Shown: positions 24,513 through 32,742, counted from the stretch's first letter. The stretch: 32,954 nt of DNA from Reyranella sp. (GCA_029946105.1 JAQSDW010000008.1:52815-85768), one strand, 5' to 3'. Notes: a model not told the origin generated them from the letters alone. Translations and numbers: made by a program.

Positions 24513-24912
24513 ACAGATGGGTGTTGTGATGCCCGCTTGTAGGTGACGAGGTAGGCGTCGAGCGCCTCCTGCATCTGCTCGACGGTCTCGAACCAGGTCC
24601 TGCGGCCTTCGACGCGGAAGTGCTCGTCGATCTGATCGACCACGATGCCGAGCTTCAGCAGTCCGCCGTGGATGCGCCGTGCTCCCCAAAGCCGATTGGC
24701 CAGACTCATCTCCCGGATAAGGCGGCGGATCTCCCCGGGTAGCCTCGGCCGACCGCCGCGAGATCGCGACTTCCAGCGCCAGTCACGCGGAAGCCCGCCC
24801 GATGCCACCGGATGATCGTCTCCGGCTGAACAATGGCGATAGCCTTCAAAGTCGACGGGAACAGGCGATAGAGCCAGACGAGACGCAGTTGGTCGGGTAC
24901 TACGTCAGCCAA
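24500..24912 (-). pseudogene. Integrase-core transposase remnant, composite
   Basis: Read on the minus strand: VWLYRLFPSTLKAIAIVQP and ETIIRWHRAGFR, then a frame change, then WRWKSRSRGGRPRLPGEI, RRLIREMSLANRLWGARRI, HGGLLKLGI. These are consecutive blocks of the family seen as a stub at 4945. After GIVVDQ the sequence jumps to FETVEQMQEALDAYLVTY, which looks like the C-terminal end of a different transposase, so the catalytic core has been lost by deletion or recombination. Confidence 0.75.
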
Positions 24913-25044
24913 CAGGTCGTCGCGAGGTGATCGACGCTATTGGGCTTTTGGACGCCCCCAAACCGGCGAGACTTTCCGATAAGGATGAATGGCGGAGGGA
25001 GTGTGAACGATTTCCCACGTTCCCCCGCCCGCGAAATCGGGGGC

Positions 25045-25128
25045 TCACTTGATCGCCAGTGGCTCGACGTCGAGAATCAGCGTCGCGTTGAGCGGACTGA
25101 CTCCGCCGGCGCCACGCTCTCCATACTG
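25045..25128 (-). pseudogene. FKBP-type prolyl isomerase, C-terminal fragment
   Basis: Minus-strand codons read QYGERGAGGVSPLNATLIL then DVEPLAIK and a TGA stop. YG.RGAGG.IPPNATLIFDVELL.I is the C-terminal end of FKBP-type peptidyl-prolyl cis-trans isomerases. Only 27 residues remain. The upstream sequence turns at once into the repeat-rich region at 25129-25495, so the gene is truncated there. Confidence 0.6.
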
Positions 25129-25497
25129 GGTCCGGAGCTTCGGAGAGAATGGCTAGGAGAGAGCTTCAAGAAGTCGGCAAAGAGAGTGTAGCGATTTTCT
25201 CTCATACGACGACAGACCCTCATCTCGCCGCCCGGAAGCTGCCTCGATCCCTCGATCAAATGCCGTACCGGAGATTCGAGAAAGCCCAGCGATTTCAATG
25301 GTGCGGTTGGATTTCAGTTCTCTCCGCCCATCCGTGGGGGAGTCGGAAAGTACGGAATCGCCGTTCCGAATTACCGAGTCAAATCAAAGACTTAGAATTC
25401 CGTACTGAATTCACCAAGTCGGGAGCTTTGGAGAGAATGGGCCGAAGAGAGACGAAAATGGCCGTTTGGCGAGAGAGCGAAGTCGGGAGCTTTCGGC
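25129..25497. repeat. Repeat-rich non-coding region
   Basis: No gene seen. GGAGCTTCGGAGAGAATGG near 25135 recurs as GGAGCTTTGGAGAGAATGG near 25424, and GTCGGGAGCTTTCGG occurs again near 25484. AGTACGGAAT (25349-25358) and ATTCCGTACT (25397-25406) form a perfect 10-bp inverted repeat 38 bases apart. This looks like decayed dispersed repeats next to repeat copy B. Confidence 0.5.
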
Positions 25498-25669
25498 GAA
25501 AAGCCCGCAACCATTGGGCCTTTTAGAGGCCTCGTCTGGCCCGGAGACAGTTGTCTCGGGTGGTAATGGCGGAGGGAAAGGAGCTGAAATCCAAAGCTCT
25601 CTGCGTAGCAGAGCGTAGGCCTGCGGGGGAGTGCGGGAGTTGCCGGGCCGGGTTGATCGCCGCACCGTT
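25498..25669. repeat. Dispersed ~170-bp repeat, copy B
   Basis: Gap-free match to 1097-1268, including the conserved CTCTGC-GTA-GCAGAG hairpin and the block ending TTGATCGCCGCACCGTT. It lies just downstream of the acyl-CoA dehydrogenase gene and overlaps the next repeat unit. Confidence 0.8.
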
Positions 25670-25722
25670 CCCCCGCATCGACTGCGGCACCCGACGGTAC
25701 ATTTCCACGATGGATAACTTTC
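25659..25722. repeat. ~65-bp dispersed repeat, first copy
   Basis: Runs GCCGCACCG, CATCGACTGCGGC, TTCCACGATGGATA and aligns without gaps to about 27134-27197. It is joined directly to repeat copy B, so copy B plus this unit make a larger composite; copy A at 1097 lacks this part. Confidence 0.65.
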
Positions 25723-25770
25723 CGGCTTGCAAGTACGGGATCACGCCAAAGACAGAGGCGAGCTCTGGCG

Positions 25771-26931
25771 TCAACGGCCCTGCGCCAATCGCCGGCGGGC
25801 GACCACCATGCGGTGCACCTCGGTCGGCCCCTCGTAGACCCGCATAGTCCGCACCTTCTGCGCCATGAGCTGCAGCGGCATTTCCTTCGTCATTCCCATG
25901 GCGCCGAAGGCCTGCATGGCCCGATCGATCACCACGCTCGCCATCTCGGTAGCGAAGACCTTGATCATCGAGGCTTCGGTGCGGACATCGAGGCCGGCAT
26001 CCTGCTTGGCTGCGGCATCCAGCGCCATCAACCGGCAGGCGTGAATGGCGATCGCCGCGTCGGCGATCCACCACTGAACGGCCTGGCGGTCGGCGAGCTT
26101 TATACCGAACGTGGTGCGCTGCTTGGCATGATCGCACATCATCTCGAGGGCCCGACGCGCCACGCCGATGCACATCGGGCCCATCAGCAGCCGCCGGCGC
26201 GTGAGCCGAAGCTGCATGTGCGCGAAACCACTGCCGGGCTCGCCCAAAACCTGGTTCTCAGCCACGCGGCAATTCTCGAGTGCGATCTCGTAGGTGCGAT
26301 GGCCGCCGAGCATGGCAATCTCGCGCTCGATCCGGAAGCCGGGCGTGTCGCGGTCGACTATGAAGGCGGTGATGCCGCGATGATCTCGCCCCGCAGCGGT
26401 ACGCGCCAGCACAATAGTAAAGTCGGCCTGCGGCATATAGCTGACCCAGAGCTTGCGGCCGTTTAGAACCCAGTGGTCGCCGTCCCTCAACGCGCGAGTG
26501 GCCATCGCCGCCGGATCGGCCCCGGCGCCCGGCTCGGAGATCGCCGTGGCCGAGCGAAGTTTCCCCTGTGCGTAGGGTGTCAAATAGCGCTCGCGCTGGT
26601 CCTCATTCGCCACCGCCAGCAGGAGACGCAGAACCGGTGATTCAGGGGGAAAGGAGAAGGGGACGACGGTGCGGCTCAGTTCTTCCTGCACCAGCATCAA
26701 GGCGGTCGCCGGCAGATCGGCGCCGCCCAGATCGGCCGGCGCATCAAGGCCCCATAGACCCAGTTCGCGACATTTCTGCAGAAGGGGCGCCGCCTCCGCC
26801 GCCGTCAGGTGGAGCTCGCCGCCACCGGCCTCACGCGCGAGCATCGCCTTCTCCAGAGGCATCAGCTCCCGCTCGACGAACCGGCTGACTGTCTCTTGTA
26901 GAGCGCGATGCTCTTCCGGACTCTCTATCAC
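25771..26931 (-). CDS. Acyl-CoA dehydrogenase
   Basis: A 386-residue FAD-dependent acyl-CoA dehydrogenase, cytoplasmic, which oxidises an acyl-CoA to the 2,3-enoyl-CoA and passes electrons to ETF. The GTG at 26931 is chosen because GGGAGA lies seven bases upstream; a TTG at 26952 is an alternative. It shows the three-domain layout: helical N-terminus (ALQETVSRFVERELMPLE), middle beta domain (ATAISEPGAGADPAAM, WVLNGRKLWVSY), and helical C-terminus (RTTFGIKLADRQAVQW, QAFGAMGMTKEMPL). The C-terminal VYEGPTEVHRMVVARR carries the candidate catalytic base Glu367. Length is normal for the family. It stands alone between repeat blocks, with no ETF, thiolase or CoA ligase beside it. Substrate cannot be read from sequence. 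Confidence 0.9.
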   Translation of the reverse strand: MIESPEEHRALQETVSRFVERELMPLEKAMLAREAGGGELHLTAAEAAPLLQKCRELGLWGLDAPADLGGADLPATALMLVQEELSRTVVPFSFPPESPVLRLLLAVANEDQRERYLTPYAQGKLRSATAISEPGAGADPAAMATRALRDGDHWVLNGRKLWVSYMPQADFTIVLARTAAGRDHRGITAFIVDRDTPGFRIEREIAMLGGHRTYEIALENCRVAENQVLGEPGSGFAHMQLRLTRRRLLMGPMCIGVARRALEMMCDHAKQRTTFGIKLADRQAVQWWIADAAIAIHACRLMALDAAAKQDAGLDVRTEASMIKVFATEMASVVIDRAMQAFGAMGMTKEMPLQLMAQKVRTMRVYEGPTEVHRMVVARRRLAQGR

Positions 26932-26984
26932 CGCTGTCTCCCATCCTTGCAATGCTGCCGGGCAAGCGGGCCCGATCTGTGGCA

Positions 26985-27139
26985 GGCGCGCATTGATCTG
27001 CGTTAAGCGGGGACGTTTGAGGGGGATGATCCTCGCCGAAGACGACGACGTAATCGGGGCGCTCGCTGTTGATCATGCCGATCAACCGCTTCGCATGCCT
27101 GTGCGTGCTGAATACTGCATCCTGCAGTGATTGCCGCAT
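26985..27139 (-). other. Possible LigB-type dioxygenase fragment
   Basis: A minus-strand frame reads VFSTHRHAKRLIGMINSE and RPDYVVVFGEDH, resembling the beta-strand and metal-site His of class III (LigB) extradiol dioxygenases (the kPD.vVv.g.DH pattern). Only about 40 residues match, with no continuation, and the start overlaps the third repeat copy. Tentative. Confidence 0.2.
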
Positions 27140-27197
27140 CGCTCCCCCTCATCGACTGCGGCGTCCAACGATAAAGTTCCACGGTGGATACGCCTTC
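27134..27197. repeat. ~65-bp dispersed repeat, second copy
   Basis: Matches 25659-25722 without gaps (GCCGCATCG, CATCGACTGCGGC, TTCCACGGTGGATA). The two copies flank the acyl-CoA dehydrogenase gene in direct orientation, about 1.47 kb apart. Confidence 0.65.
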
Positions 27198-27575
27198 CAA
27201 AGCGTACGATGGTAGCGGCCACTGAAGCAAAGTCCGCGGCGCAAATTTGACTATTCGAGCTACCGGCTTCGTTCGTCTGTATCTTGCCTGTTGGCGGTCG
27301 GCACCATCACTGGATCGTCAAGATAAGAACCTGACTTAGACGTTGCTCGCCCCAGACAAGGCGCCGACGCGCATGATCAAGTGGGACGGGGTGGGTCTGG
27401 TTGAAGAGTGGTGGATCTGGTGTACCTGTGAATTGATGCTAAGCGGCGATACAGTGGTAGCCTAGGAGCTGGACGATATCGGACGTTCAGCGGTCATCTG
27501 ATGAATGTCGACTTGATGCCGCCCCCGCCAGTAGTTTCCGACGCTGGCCTACAACAATGATCGAGGGCAGTCGCC
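27198..27575. other. Intergenic, no gene seen
   Basis: No supported coding frame, hairpin with T-run, or tRNA-like sequence in this stretch upstream of the membrane-protein gene. GAGGG about nine bases before 27576 is the probable ribosome-binding site of that gene. Confidence 0.45.
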
Positions 27576-28349
27576 ATGGTCGCAACCACGATCTCCACCA
27601 ACCGGTCCGACCATCCACGATTCTATGTCTGGCTAGCGCTCGCCTGCGCAGCAGTCGCGTTCGCGGCCTTTGCACCGACCTATTGGTTGCAGCTCCCGAC
27701 CCGCACGTTCGTCGGCTCGCCCCTGCTCCACCTGCATGGCGCTCTGTTCTTCGCCTGGACACTGCTGTTGGTCGGTCAGACGTGGCGAGCCTCCAACCGA
27801 CGGCTCGACGCCCACCGCGCCTGGGGGCTGGCGGGTATCGCGCTTGCCTCTGCGATGGTGTTTACCGGCTTGGCGGCAGCGATTGGCACGCTTAACGCTG
27901 GCCTTGCTGCAGGGTACGGCGACCGTTCGCGCGCCTTCGCGATCATTCCCGTTACCGCCATCGCCCTGTTTGCCGGCTTTTTCGCTGCTGCAATCGCCAA
28001 CATCGCACGGCCCGAGATGCACAAGCGCCTGATGATCCTGGCCACGCTGTCGCTGCTCCAGGCCGCCATGGGCCGCATCGCCTTCGTGTTGGTCACCGGC
28101 GGCGGGCCGGGGTTGCGGCCAGGCCTTGGCGAGCCGCCGCCACTCGCCATAGGACTGGTACCGAGCCTGGTGCCCGAGCTGCTGATCGTTGCCGGCCTGG
28201 TCTACGACTGGCGCACCCGTGGCCGACCGCATCCGGCCTGGCTCATCGGCGCCGCTGTGATCACTGCCGTCGTGGTTCTGCGCGGTGTCGCGGCGACCAC
28301 GCCAGCCTGGCTGGCGACGGCACAATTCTTGGCGACATTCGGCGGCTAG
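27576..28349 (+). CDS. Polytopic inner-membrane protein (uncharacterised)
   Basis: A 257-residue protein that is mostly hydrophobic, with about seven candidate transmembrane segments: near residues 17-35, 47-65, 81-104, 122-143, 150-170, 190-208 and 219-238. Polar conserved-looking residues sit inside it: HLHGALFFAWTLLLVGQTW, then LDAHRAWGLAG in the next loop, and RPEMHKRLMILATLSLLQAA further on. Paired His at helix ends suggest metal or haem ligands, as in several small membrane redox families, but I cannot name one. The gene stands alone. A truncated recombinase fragment begins directly after its stop. Confidence 0.8.
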   Translation: MVATTISTNRSDHPRFYVWLALACAAVAFAAFAPTYWLQLPTRTFVGSPLLHLHGALFFAWTLLLVGQTWRASNRRLDAHRAWGLAGIALASAMVFTGLAAAIGTLNAGLAAGYGDRSRAFAIIPVTAIALFAGFFAAAIANIARPEMHKRLMILATLSLLQAAMGRIAFVLVTGGGPGLRPGLGEPPPLAIGLVPSLVPELLIVAGLVYDWRTRGRPHPAWLIGAAVITAVVVLRGVAATTPAWLATAQFLATFGG

Positions 28350-28689
28350 CAGCCCGCAACTCAACGGGCGGCCCAGGATCCTGCCGCCGGCCGATCTGCA
28401 GGCGGCCGAACCGGCGCCCCAGGAGCCTCATGTCCTGCGCGCCATCGCACGCGCCTGGGGCTGGCGGCGGCAACTGGAGGCCGGCACCGCCTCCACCATT
28501 GCGGACATTGCCACGGCGGAGAAGGTGTCCGACCGGTTCGTCAGCCACAGGATGCGGCTGGCCTATCTCGCCCCGGAGGTCCTGGAGAGGCTGGTCACGC
28601 ACCGCGAGCCGACGGCGCTCTCGCTCAACGATCTGGTCGCGGCCGCCAGGCTGCCGTGGCGAGAGCAGGCCAACGTCGTATTTGGCTGA
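28350..28689 (+). pseudogene. Recombinase C-terminal domain fragment
   Basis: The frame, open through the end of the membrane-protein gene, becomes recognisable after it: NGRPRILPP, then LRAIARAWGWRRQLEAGTA, TIADIATAEKVSDRFVSHRMR, LAYLAPEVLERL and LPWREQANVVFG. This matches the C-terminal helical and helix-turn-helix region attached to alphaproteobacterial resolvase-type serine recombinases (ALARAW.W...L..G....IA.IA.AE..S...VSR..RLA.LAP). There is no start codon of its own with a usable site and no catalytic domain, so it is 5'-truncated. Confidence 0.55.
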
Positions 28690-28919
28690 CGGTTGGGAGA
28701 GAGGTGATGGCACTGGTCGCTGACCAGGCTGGACGACAAGCTGAACAAGATCGGTGCGAGGCTTGTGAGCCCATGGCCGCTGTTCGAAATGATCTTGCGG
28801 CTGATCGCGGAACTGCAACCTGGACCGGCGTCAGCGCAGGGCTGGGACGGTCGGAGGCGTCGTCACCACGGGAGGAGTGTGGCCGAATGACAAGGGGAAG
28901 GGCCAATTTGGTGGATCAA

Positions 28920-29156
28920 ATGTCGTTTTGGGTGTCGGGCGCGGCGGGAGCGCCGGGAAACACGGCGCAGCCCGCCTGCGACTTGGGCAGGGCCTCGACA
29001 TCCGCTACCGTTCAGGCTGTTTCGGAGGTCATCGGGCAATGTCGGCTCAAACCGCAGGCGCGCGAGGCGATGGCGCGGCGGCTAGCGGCGATCATGACGC
29101 CAGACGGCATCTTCCAGCACGGGAAGCGGCCGGTCGTCGTGGCGACGCGACGATAG
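28920..29156 (+). CDS. Short hypothetical protein with SFWVS start
   Basis: From an ATG at 28920 with GGTGG seven bases upstream, 78 residues. The opening MSFWVSGAAGAPGNTAQP resembles the first residues of the GH141-like protein at 5307 (VSFWVSATGGPGGDGSRQNP), and an AVQAV-like helix follows in both. The remainder (QAREAMARRLAAIMTPDG, GKRPVVVATRR) resembles nothing I know. It may be a decayed paralogue start or a real small gene. Confidence 0.3.
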   Translation: MSFWVSGAAGAPGNTAQPACDLGRASTSATVQAVSEVIGQCRLKPQAREAMARRLAAIMTPDGIFQHGKRPVVVATRR

Positions 29157-29269
29157 CCACCCGGCGGGATGAGAGGGCTCGATGCTTGTATTTTGCCGCC
29201 GTCCATGTGTGATAGGCACATCGCAATGAGCTCGCGACGCGCCGCGCTGTCCGGAACATCAGAGTCCCA

Positions 29270-29938
29270 ATGAGCTTAGCTCGCTTCTGGTATGGATTGA
29301 ATCGGGTGATATCGCCCTTCGGCGACTTCTGCTGCGGCATCCTGTTTGAGCGCTCGCTGCTCGATCCATTGCCCGTCGCGAAAACGAGCGTCGATGTCAT
29401 CCTCAGGCAGGCCACGGAGGCGGACATTGGCGAGATATGCCGTCTCTATTCCACCGATGCTTGGCTGTACCTCGGCAAGGCGTCGGCCAAGGGCGGCGTC
29501 GATACGGCGGCTAGGGAACTTTATCGCGACCGGCTGCGCCGTGGCGAGCTTTGCTTCCTGGCGATCAGTGACGGCGAGATCGCCCATGTGAACTGGGTGT
29601 GTTCGACCTGGGGCGATGCGCTGCCCGGCAACCCGATACGCCTGAAGCCCGGTGAGATCTATACGACCGATGCGCTCACCACCGATCGCTTCCGCGGCAA
29701 GGGTCTCCATGCGGTCGTATTGCGGGCGATGTTGGAACACGCGCAGGTGCGCGGGGACAGGCACGCCTATACGCTGGCCAGACTCGACCGGGCAGACAGC
29801 CACAAGGGTCTGTTCCAGCTGGGGTGGCGCGAGTGCGGCCGGGCGATCTATTTCCTGCCGCGCCATAGCGAACGGCCCTGGTTCCTGGGGTGTAAAGGCA
29901 AACTCGAGCCGTTGTTCCGCCGGTCCGACGCCGCGTAG
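29270..29938 (+). CDS. GNAT family N-acetyltransferase
   Basis: A 222-residue protein. After an N-terminal extension of about 40 residues, VILRQATEADIGEICRLY begins the GNAT fold. Residues 140-146, RFRGKGL, form the acetyl-CoA pyrophosphate-binding loop (R/Q-x-x-G-x-G/A), and ARLDRADSHKGLFQLGWRE is the usual N..S...y...GF region. It transfers an acyl group from acyl-CoA to an amine. Ribosome-binding is weak at the ATG at 29270 (GGAAC lies 13 bases up), so the start could be further in. The gene ends 14 bases before the A-PCP-TE gene, so the two probably form an operon and the enzyme may tailor its product (inference). Confidence 0.85.
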   Translation: MSLARFWYGLNRVISPFGDFCCGILFERSLLDPLPVAKTSVDVILRQATEADIGEICRLYSTDAWLYLGKASAKGGVDTAARELYRDRLRRGELCFLAISDGEIAHVNWVCSTWGDALPGNPIRLKPGEIYTTDALTTDRFRGKGLHAVVLRAMLEHAQVRGDRHAYTLARLDRADSHKGLFQLGWRECGRAIYFLPRHSERPWFLGCKGKLEPLFRRSDAA

Positions 29939-29952
29939 TATTCCTCCGGATC

Positions 29953-32643
29953 ATGACCTCCGAACGAGCCCGCGAAATCTCCTGGTTGCGCCCAAAGATT
30001 TCGGCGCTTGATTTCAACGGGCCGACTGTTCCGTTCCGGGAGTTTCGCGAAGAGTGGGTCGGACAGCCGGCAATCGATCTGTTTCGCGAAGCCGCCGAGA
30101 CTTTCGCCCAGCACGTCGCCTGCCAAGACCTCGATGGCCACCTGACCTACGCCCAGATCTGGGCGGCCTGCCGGCGCTTGGCCGCAACGGTGGACGCAAC
30201 CGTCGCAGCCGGTGCGCCGGTCGGCGTGTTGCTGCCGAACGAAGCCTCCTATCCCGTGGCGGTGCTGGCATGCCTCGCCGCCGGCCGGCCCTGTGTGATG
30301 ATCGATCGCCATCATCCCGAAGATCGGGTCGCCGGCATCATCCGTGATGCGGGACTCGCCGCCGTGATCCTGAGACGGGCGGATGTCGTCGATGGCCTCC
30401 CGCTACCGGCCGGCGTTTGCAACATCGTGATCGATGAGGCGTTGCAGGACGGCCCGACGCCGGAGAGTCTTGCCAACCACACGCTGCCGCCCGACGGGCC
30501 GAGTTTTATTGTCTACACGTCAGGCAGCTCAGGCCGACCCAAGGGCATCGTGCTGAGCCAGCGCGCCGTCCTTCATCGCGCAGCCGAATTGGTAAACGCC
30601 GTGCATCTCCGGCCCGACGACAAGGTCCTCTCGCTCGCATCGCCCAGCACGATCGGCGGCCTCCAGCAGATATTCGAAGTGATGCTGTCAGGAGCATCAT
30701 TGGTGAAGCTGGACCTGCAGCGAGTGGGTCTCGGTCGCGTCGTGACGACGGTCGACGATTGGGGCATCACCATGATGTTCTCGACGCCCGCGGTATGGCG
30801 TAGCGTCGCCGGCATCGAGACGGCCCGCGCCTCTCTGACCAGCCTTCGCTGCATTCAGTCCTCCGGCGATGTACTGCTGGCGGTCGATCTTGCGTTGATC
30901 CGCGCCGTGCTGCCCGCTGATTGTCATGTACTCTCCGTCTACGGTGCTACGGAGGCGCCGGCTTTGGTTCAATGGTTTGTGCCGACCGATCAGCCGAGTG
31001 ACGAAGCGCGCGTCGCTGCCGGCTACCCACTCGCCGGGATCTCCCTCGCGGTACTCGACGAAGCGGGCAATGCCGTGGTGGACGGCGAAACCGGCGAGCT
31101 CGTGGTCAAGAGCGGCTGGATGTCTCGCGGTCTGTGGCGGGAGGGCGCCGTCCATCCGGGCCCGTTCGAGCTGGATGCGGGCGATCCATCGACGCCAGTC
31201 TATCGCACAGGAGACCTCGTGCGCATCCGTCCGGATGGTTTGCTCGTGACACTGGGGCGCAAGGATCGCCAGGTGAAGGTCCTGGGCAATCGCGTCGAGC
31301 TGGCGGAGATCGAAGCCCTTCTGAAGCGCACACCCGGCGTCCTCGACGCCGCCGTGGTCGCCAGTCGAATCGGCGTGGAACCCCGGCTATATGCGTTTGT
31401 GGTGCCGCGCGAGGTGGATTCGCCGAAGTTTATCGCCAGCGTGCGAAGCCGCCTGACCGAGAGGCTGCCGACCTACATGCGGCCCTCGCGTGTCTTCGTC
31501 ATCGGCGAGATGCCGCTGCTGCCGGGCAGGAAGGTCGACGAGGAGGCACTGCTGGCCCATGCCGCAAGGCACGCTTTGCCCGAATCGAACCTGTCGCCGC
31601 CACCTTTCGCGGCCCCGGCCAGCAGGCAGTCGATCGACCTCGTAGACAAGGCGTGGCGGCGCACTTTCGGCCAGGCGCCCCGGAGCGATGATCGCTTCGA
31701 CGAATACGGTGGCGACTCGCTGCGGCTGCTTCAGCTGGTGTTTCACCTGGAAAGACTGCACGGGCAGTCCCTTTCACTGGACAGGTTTCATGGACAGATG
31801 CGGCCGTCGGAGTTCGCGCTCGCCCTCGACGGCCTGCTTGCAGCGCGGCAGGAGGCTCGGCCATCGACGTTGCGTCAGGTCTTCCTCGTTCCCGGACGTG
31901 GCGGTGACGACCCAATGCTGGCGAGGTTCCGGGCCAATTGCGCCAGGTCGCTTGATATTTACACGCTGAGCTATCCGGACCTGGGCCGTCTCGCGCGCGG
32001 CGATTTCGGCGACATTGTTGCGCACGTCGCAGGGGAGATCCAAAGCGTTTGCTCGGAAGGCCCGATACTGCTGGCCGGCTATTCGTTCGGCGGTGATATC
32101 GCCTACGCTGTCGCCGAACGGCTGCTGCGGCGGGGGCGGCGGATTTCCGGCCTCCTGATACTGGATACCAATGCCGTCGATTTCGGAGACGACGGAAGCC
32201 CCCGCAAACGAGGGAGGTGGCTGCGCCGGTTCGTCACTTTGTGCCGGCTCGTTCGTGATCGCCAGTGGCACGTGATCATGAATGTCGCTCTTCCACCGGC
32301 GGTGGTCGACAGGTCATCCACTAAGTGGCTGCTGCGTGTGCTGTCGACGCTCAGAACACCGGCCACCGGCAATCTGGCTTTTCATATGGGGCGGCATTTG
32401 CGAGAGCAGCTGCTCGAATCTCATCGCATACGGTGGATGAAGGGGACGCCCGCCAGGCAGTTGGACATTCCGGTCGTATTATTTAGGTCGAAGCAGAACG
32501 GTGGCGACATGGGCTGGCGAATCCGTACCGGAGATTTGACCATCGTTCCGGTGGACGGCAATCATATCGACATGCTCAGCCGGGAGAACGCCGTCACTCT
32601 CGGCGTGGAGTTCGTCCGCGCTGCCCGTGCAGCGCTGGTTTAG
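29953..32643 (+). CDS. NRPS-like adenylation-carrier-thioesterase enzyme
   Basis: An 896-residue three-domain enzyme. Adenylation domain about 35-545: A3 YTSGSSGRPKG (188-198), A5 YGATEA (330-335), A7 YRTGDLVRIRPDG, A8 GRKDRQVKVLGNRVEL, and A10 PLLPGRKVDEEAL, which keeps the catalytic Lys. Carrier domain about 555-625 with Ser589 in YGGDSLRL for phosphopantetheine. Thioesterase about 640-896: nucleophile Ser711 in GYSFGG, Asp738 in LILDT, His871 in DGNHID. There is no condensation domain. The segment aligning with A4 reads ASPSTIGGLQQIF, so the Asp that binds the amino group in amino-acid-activating enzymes is replaced by Ile234. The substrate is therefore probably an aryl or alpha-keto acid, as in the A-T-TE aryl-pyruvate dimerising synthetases. 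No phosphopantetheinyl transferase lies in the window. Confidence 0.9.
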   Translation: MTSERAREISWLRPKISALDFNGPTVPFREFREEWVGQPAIDLFREAAETFAQHVACQDLDGHLTYAQIWAACRRLAATVDATVAAGAPVGVLLPNEASYPVAVLACLAAGRPCVMIDRHHPEDRVAGIIRDAGLAAVILRRADVVDGLPLPAGVCNIVIDEALQDGPTPESLANHTLPPDGPSFIVYTSGSSGRPKGIVLSQRAVLHRAAELVNAVHLRPDDKVLSLASPSTIGGLQQIFEVMLSGASLVKLDLQRVGLGRVVTTVDDWGITMMFSTPAVWRSVAGIETARASLTSLRCIQSSGDVLLAVDLALIRAVLPADCHVLSVYGATEAPALVQWFVPTDQPSDEARVAAGYPLAGISLAVLDEAGNAVVDGETGELVVKSGWMSRGLWREGAVHPGPFELDAGDPSTPVYRTGDLVRIRPDGLLVTLGRKDRQVKVLGNRVELAEIEALLKRTPGVLDAAVVASRIGVEPRLYAFVVPREVDSPKFIASVRSRLTERLPTYMRPSRVFVIGEMPLLPGRKVDEEALLAHAARHALPESNLSPPPFAAPASRQSIDLVDKAWRRTFGQAPRSDDRFDEYGGDSLRLLQLVFHLERLHGQSLSLDRFHGQMRPSEFALALDGLLAARQEARPSTLRQVFLVPGRGGDDPMLARFRANCARSLDIYTLSYPDLGRLARGDFGDIVAHVAGEIQSVCSEGPILLAGYSFGGDIAYAVAERLLRRGRRISGLLILDTNAVDFGDDGSPRKRGRWLRRFVTLCRLVRDRQWHVIMNVALPPAVVDRSSTKWLLRVLSTLRTPATGNLAFHMGRHLREQLLESHRIRWMKGTPARQLDIPVVLFRSKQNGGDMGWRIRTGDLTIVPVDGNHIDMLSRENAVTLGVEFVRAARAALV

Positions 32644-32685
32644 CAACCCAAGCGCGCGAGATCGCTTCAAAGCCGCCGCCGCGCA

Positions 32686-32742
32686 GCGTAGTCCCACATT
32701 TCGGGGGAGGTATCGGCTACGCTTTGCAACGCGGGACTACGC
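32686..32742. repeat. 10-bp inverted repeat
   Basis: GCGTAGTCCC (32686-32695) and GGGACTACGC (32733-32742) are perfect reverse complements, 37 bases apart, starting 43 bases after the A-PCP-TE stop. No T-run follows, so it is not a standard terminator. Confidence 0.55.
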
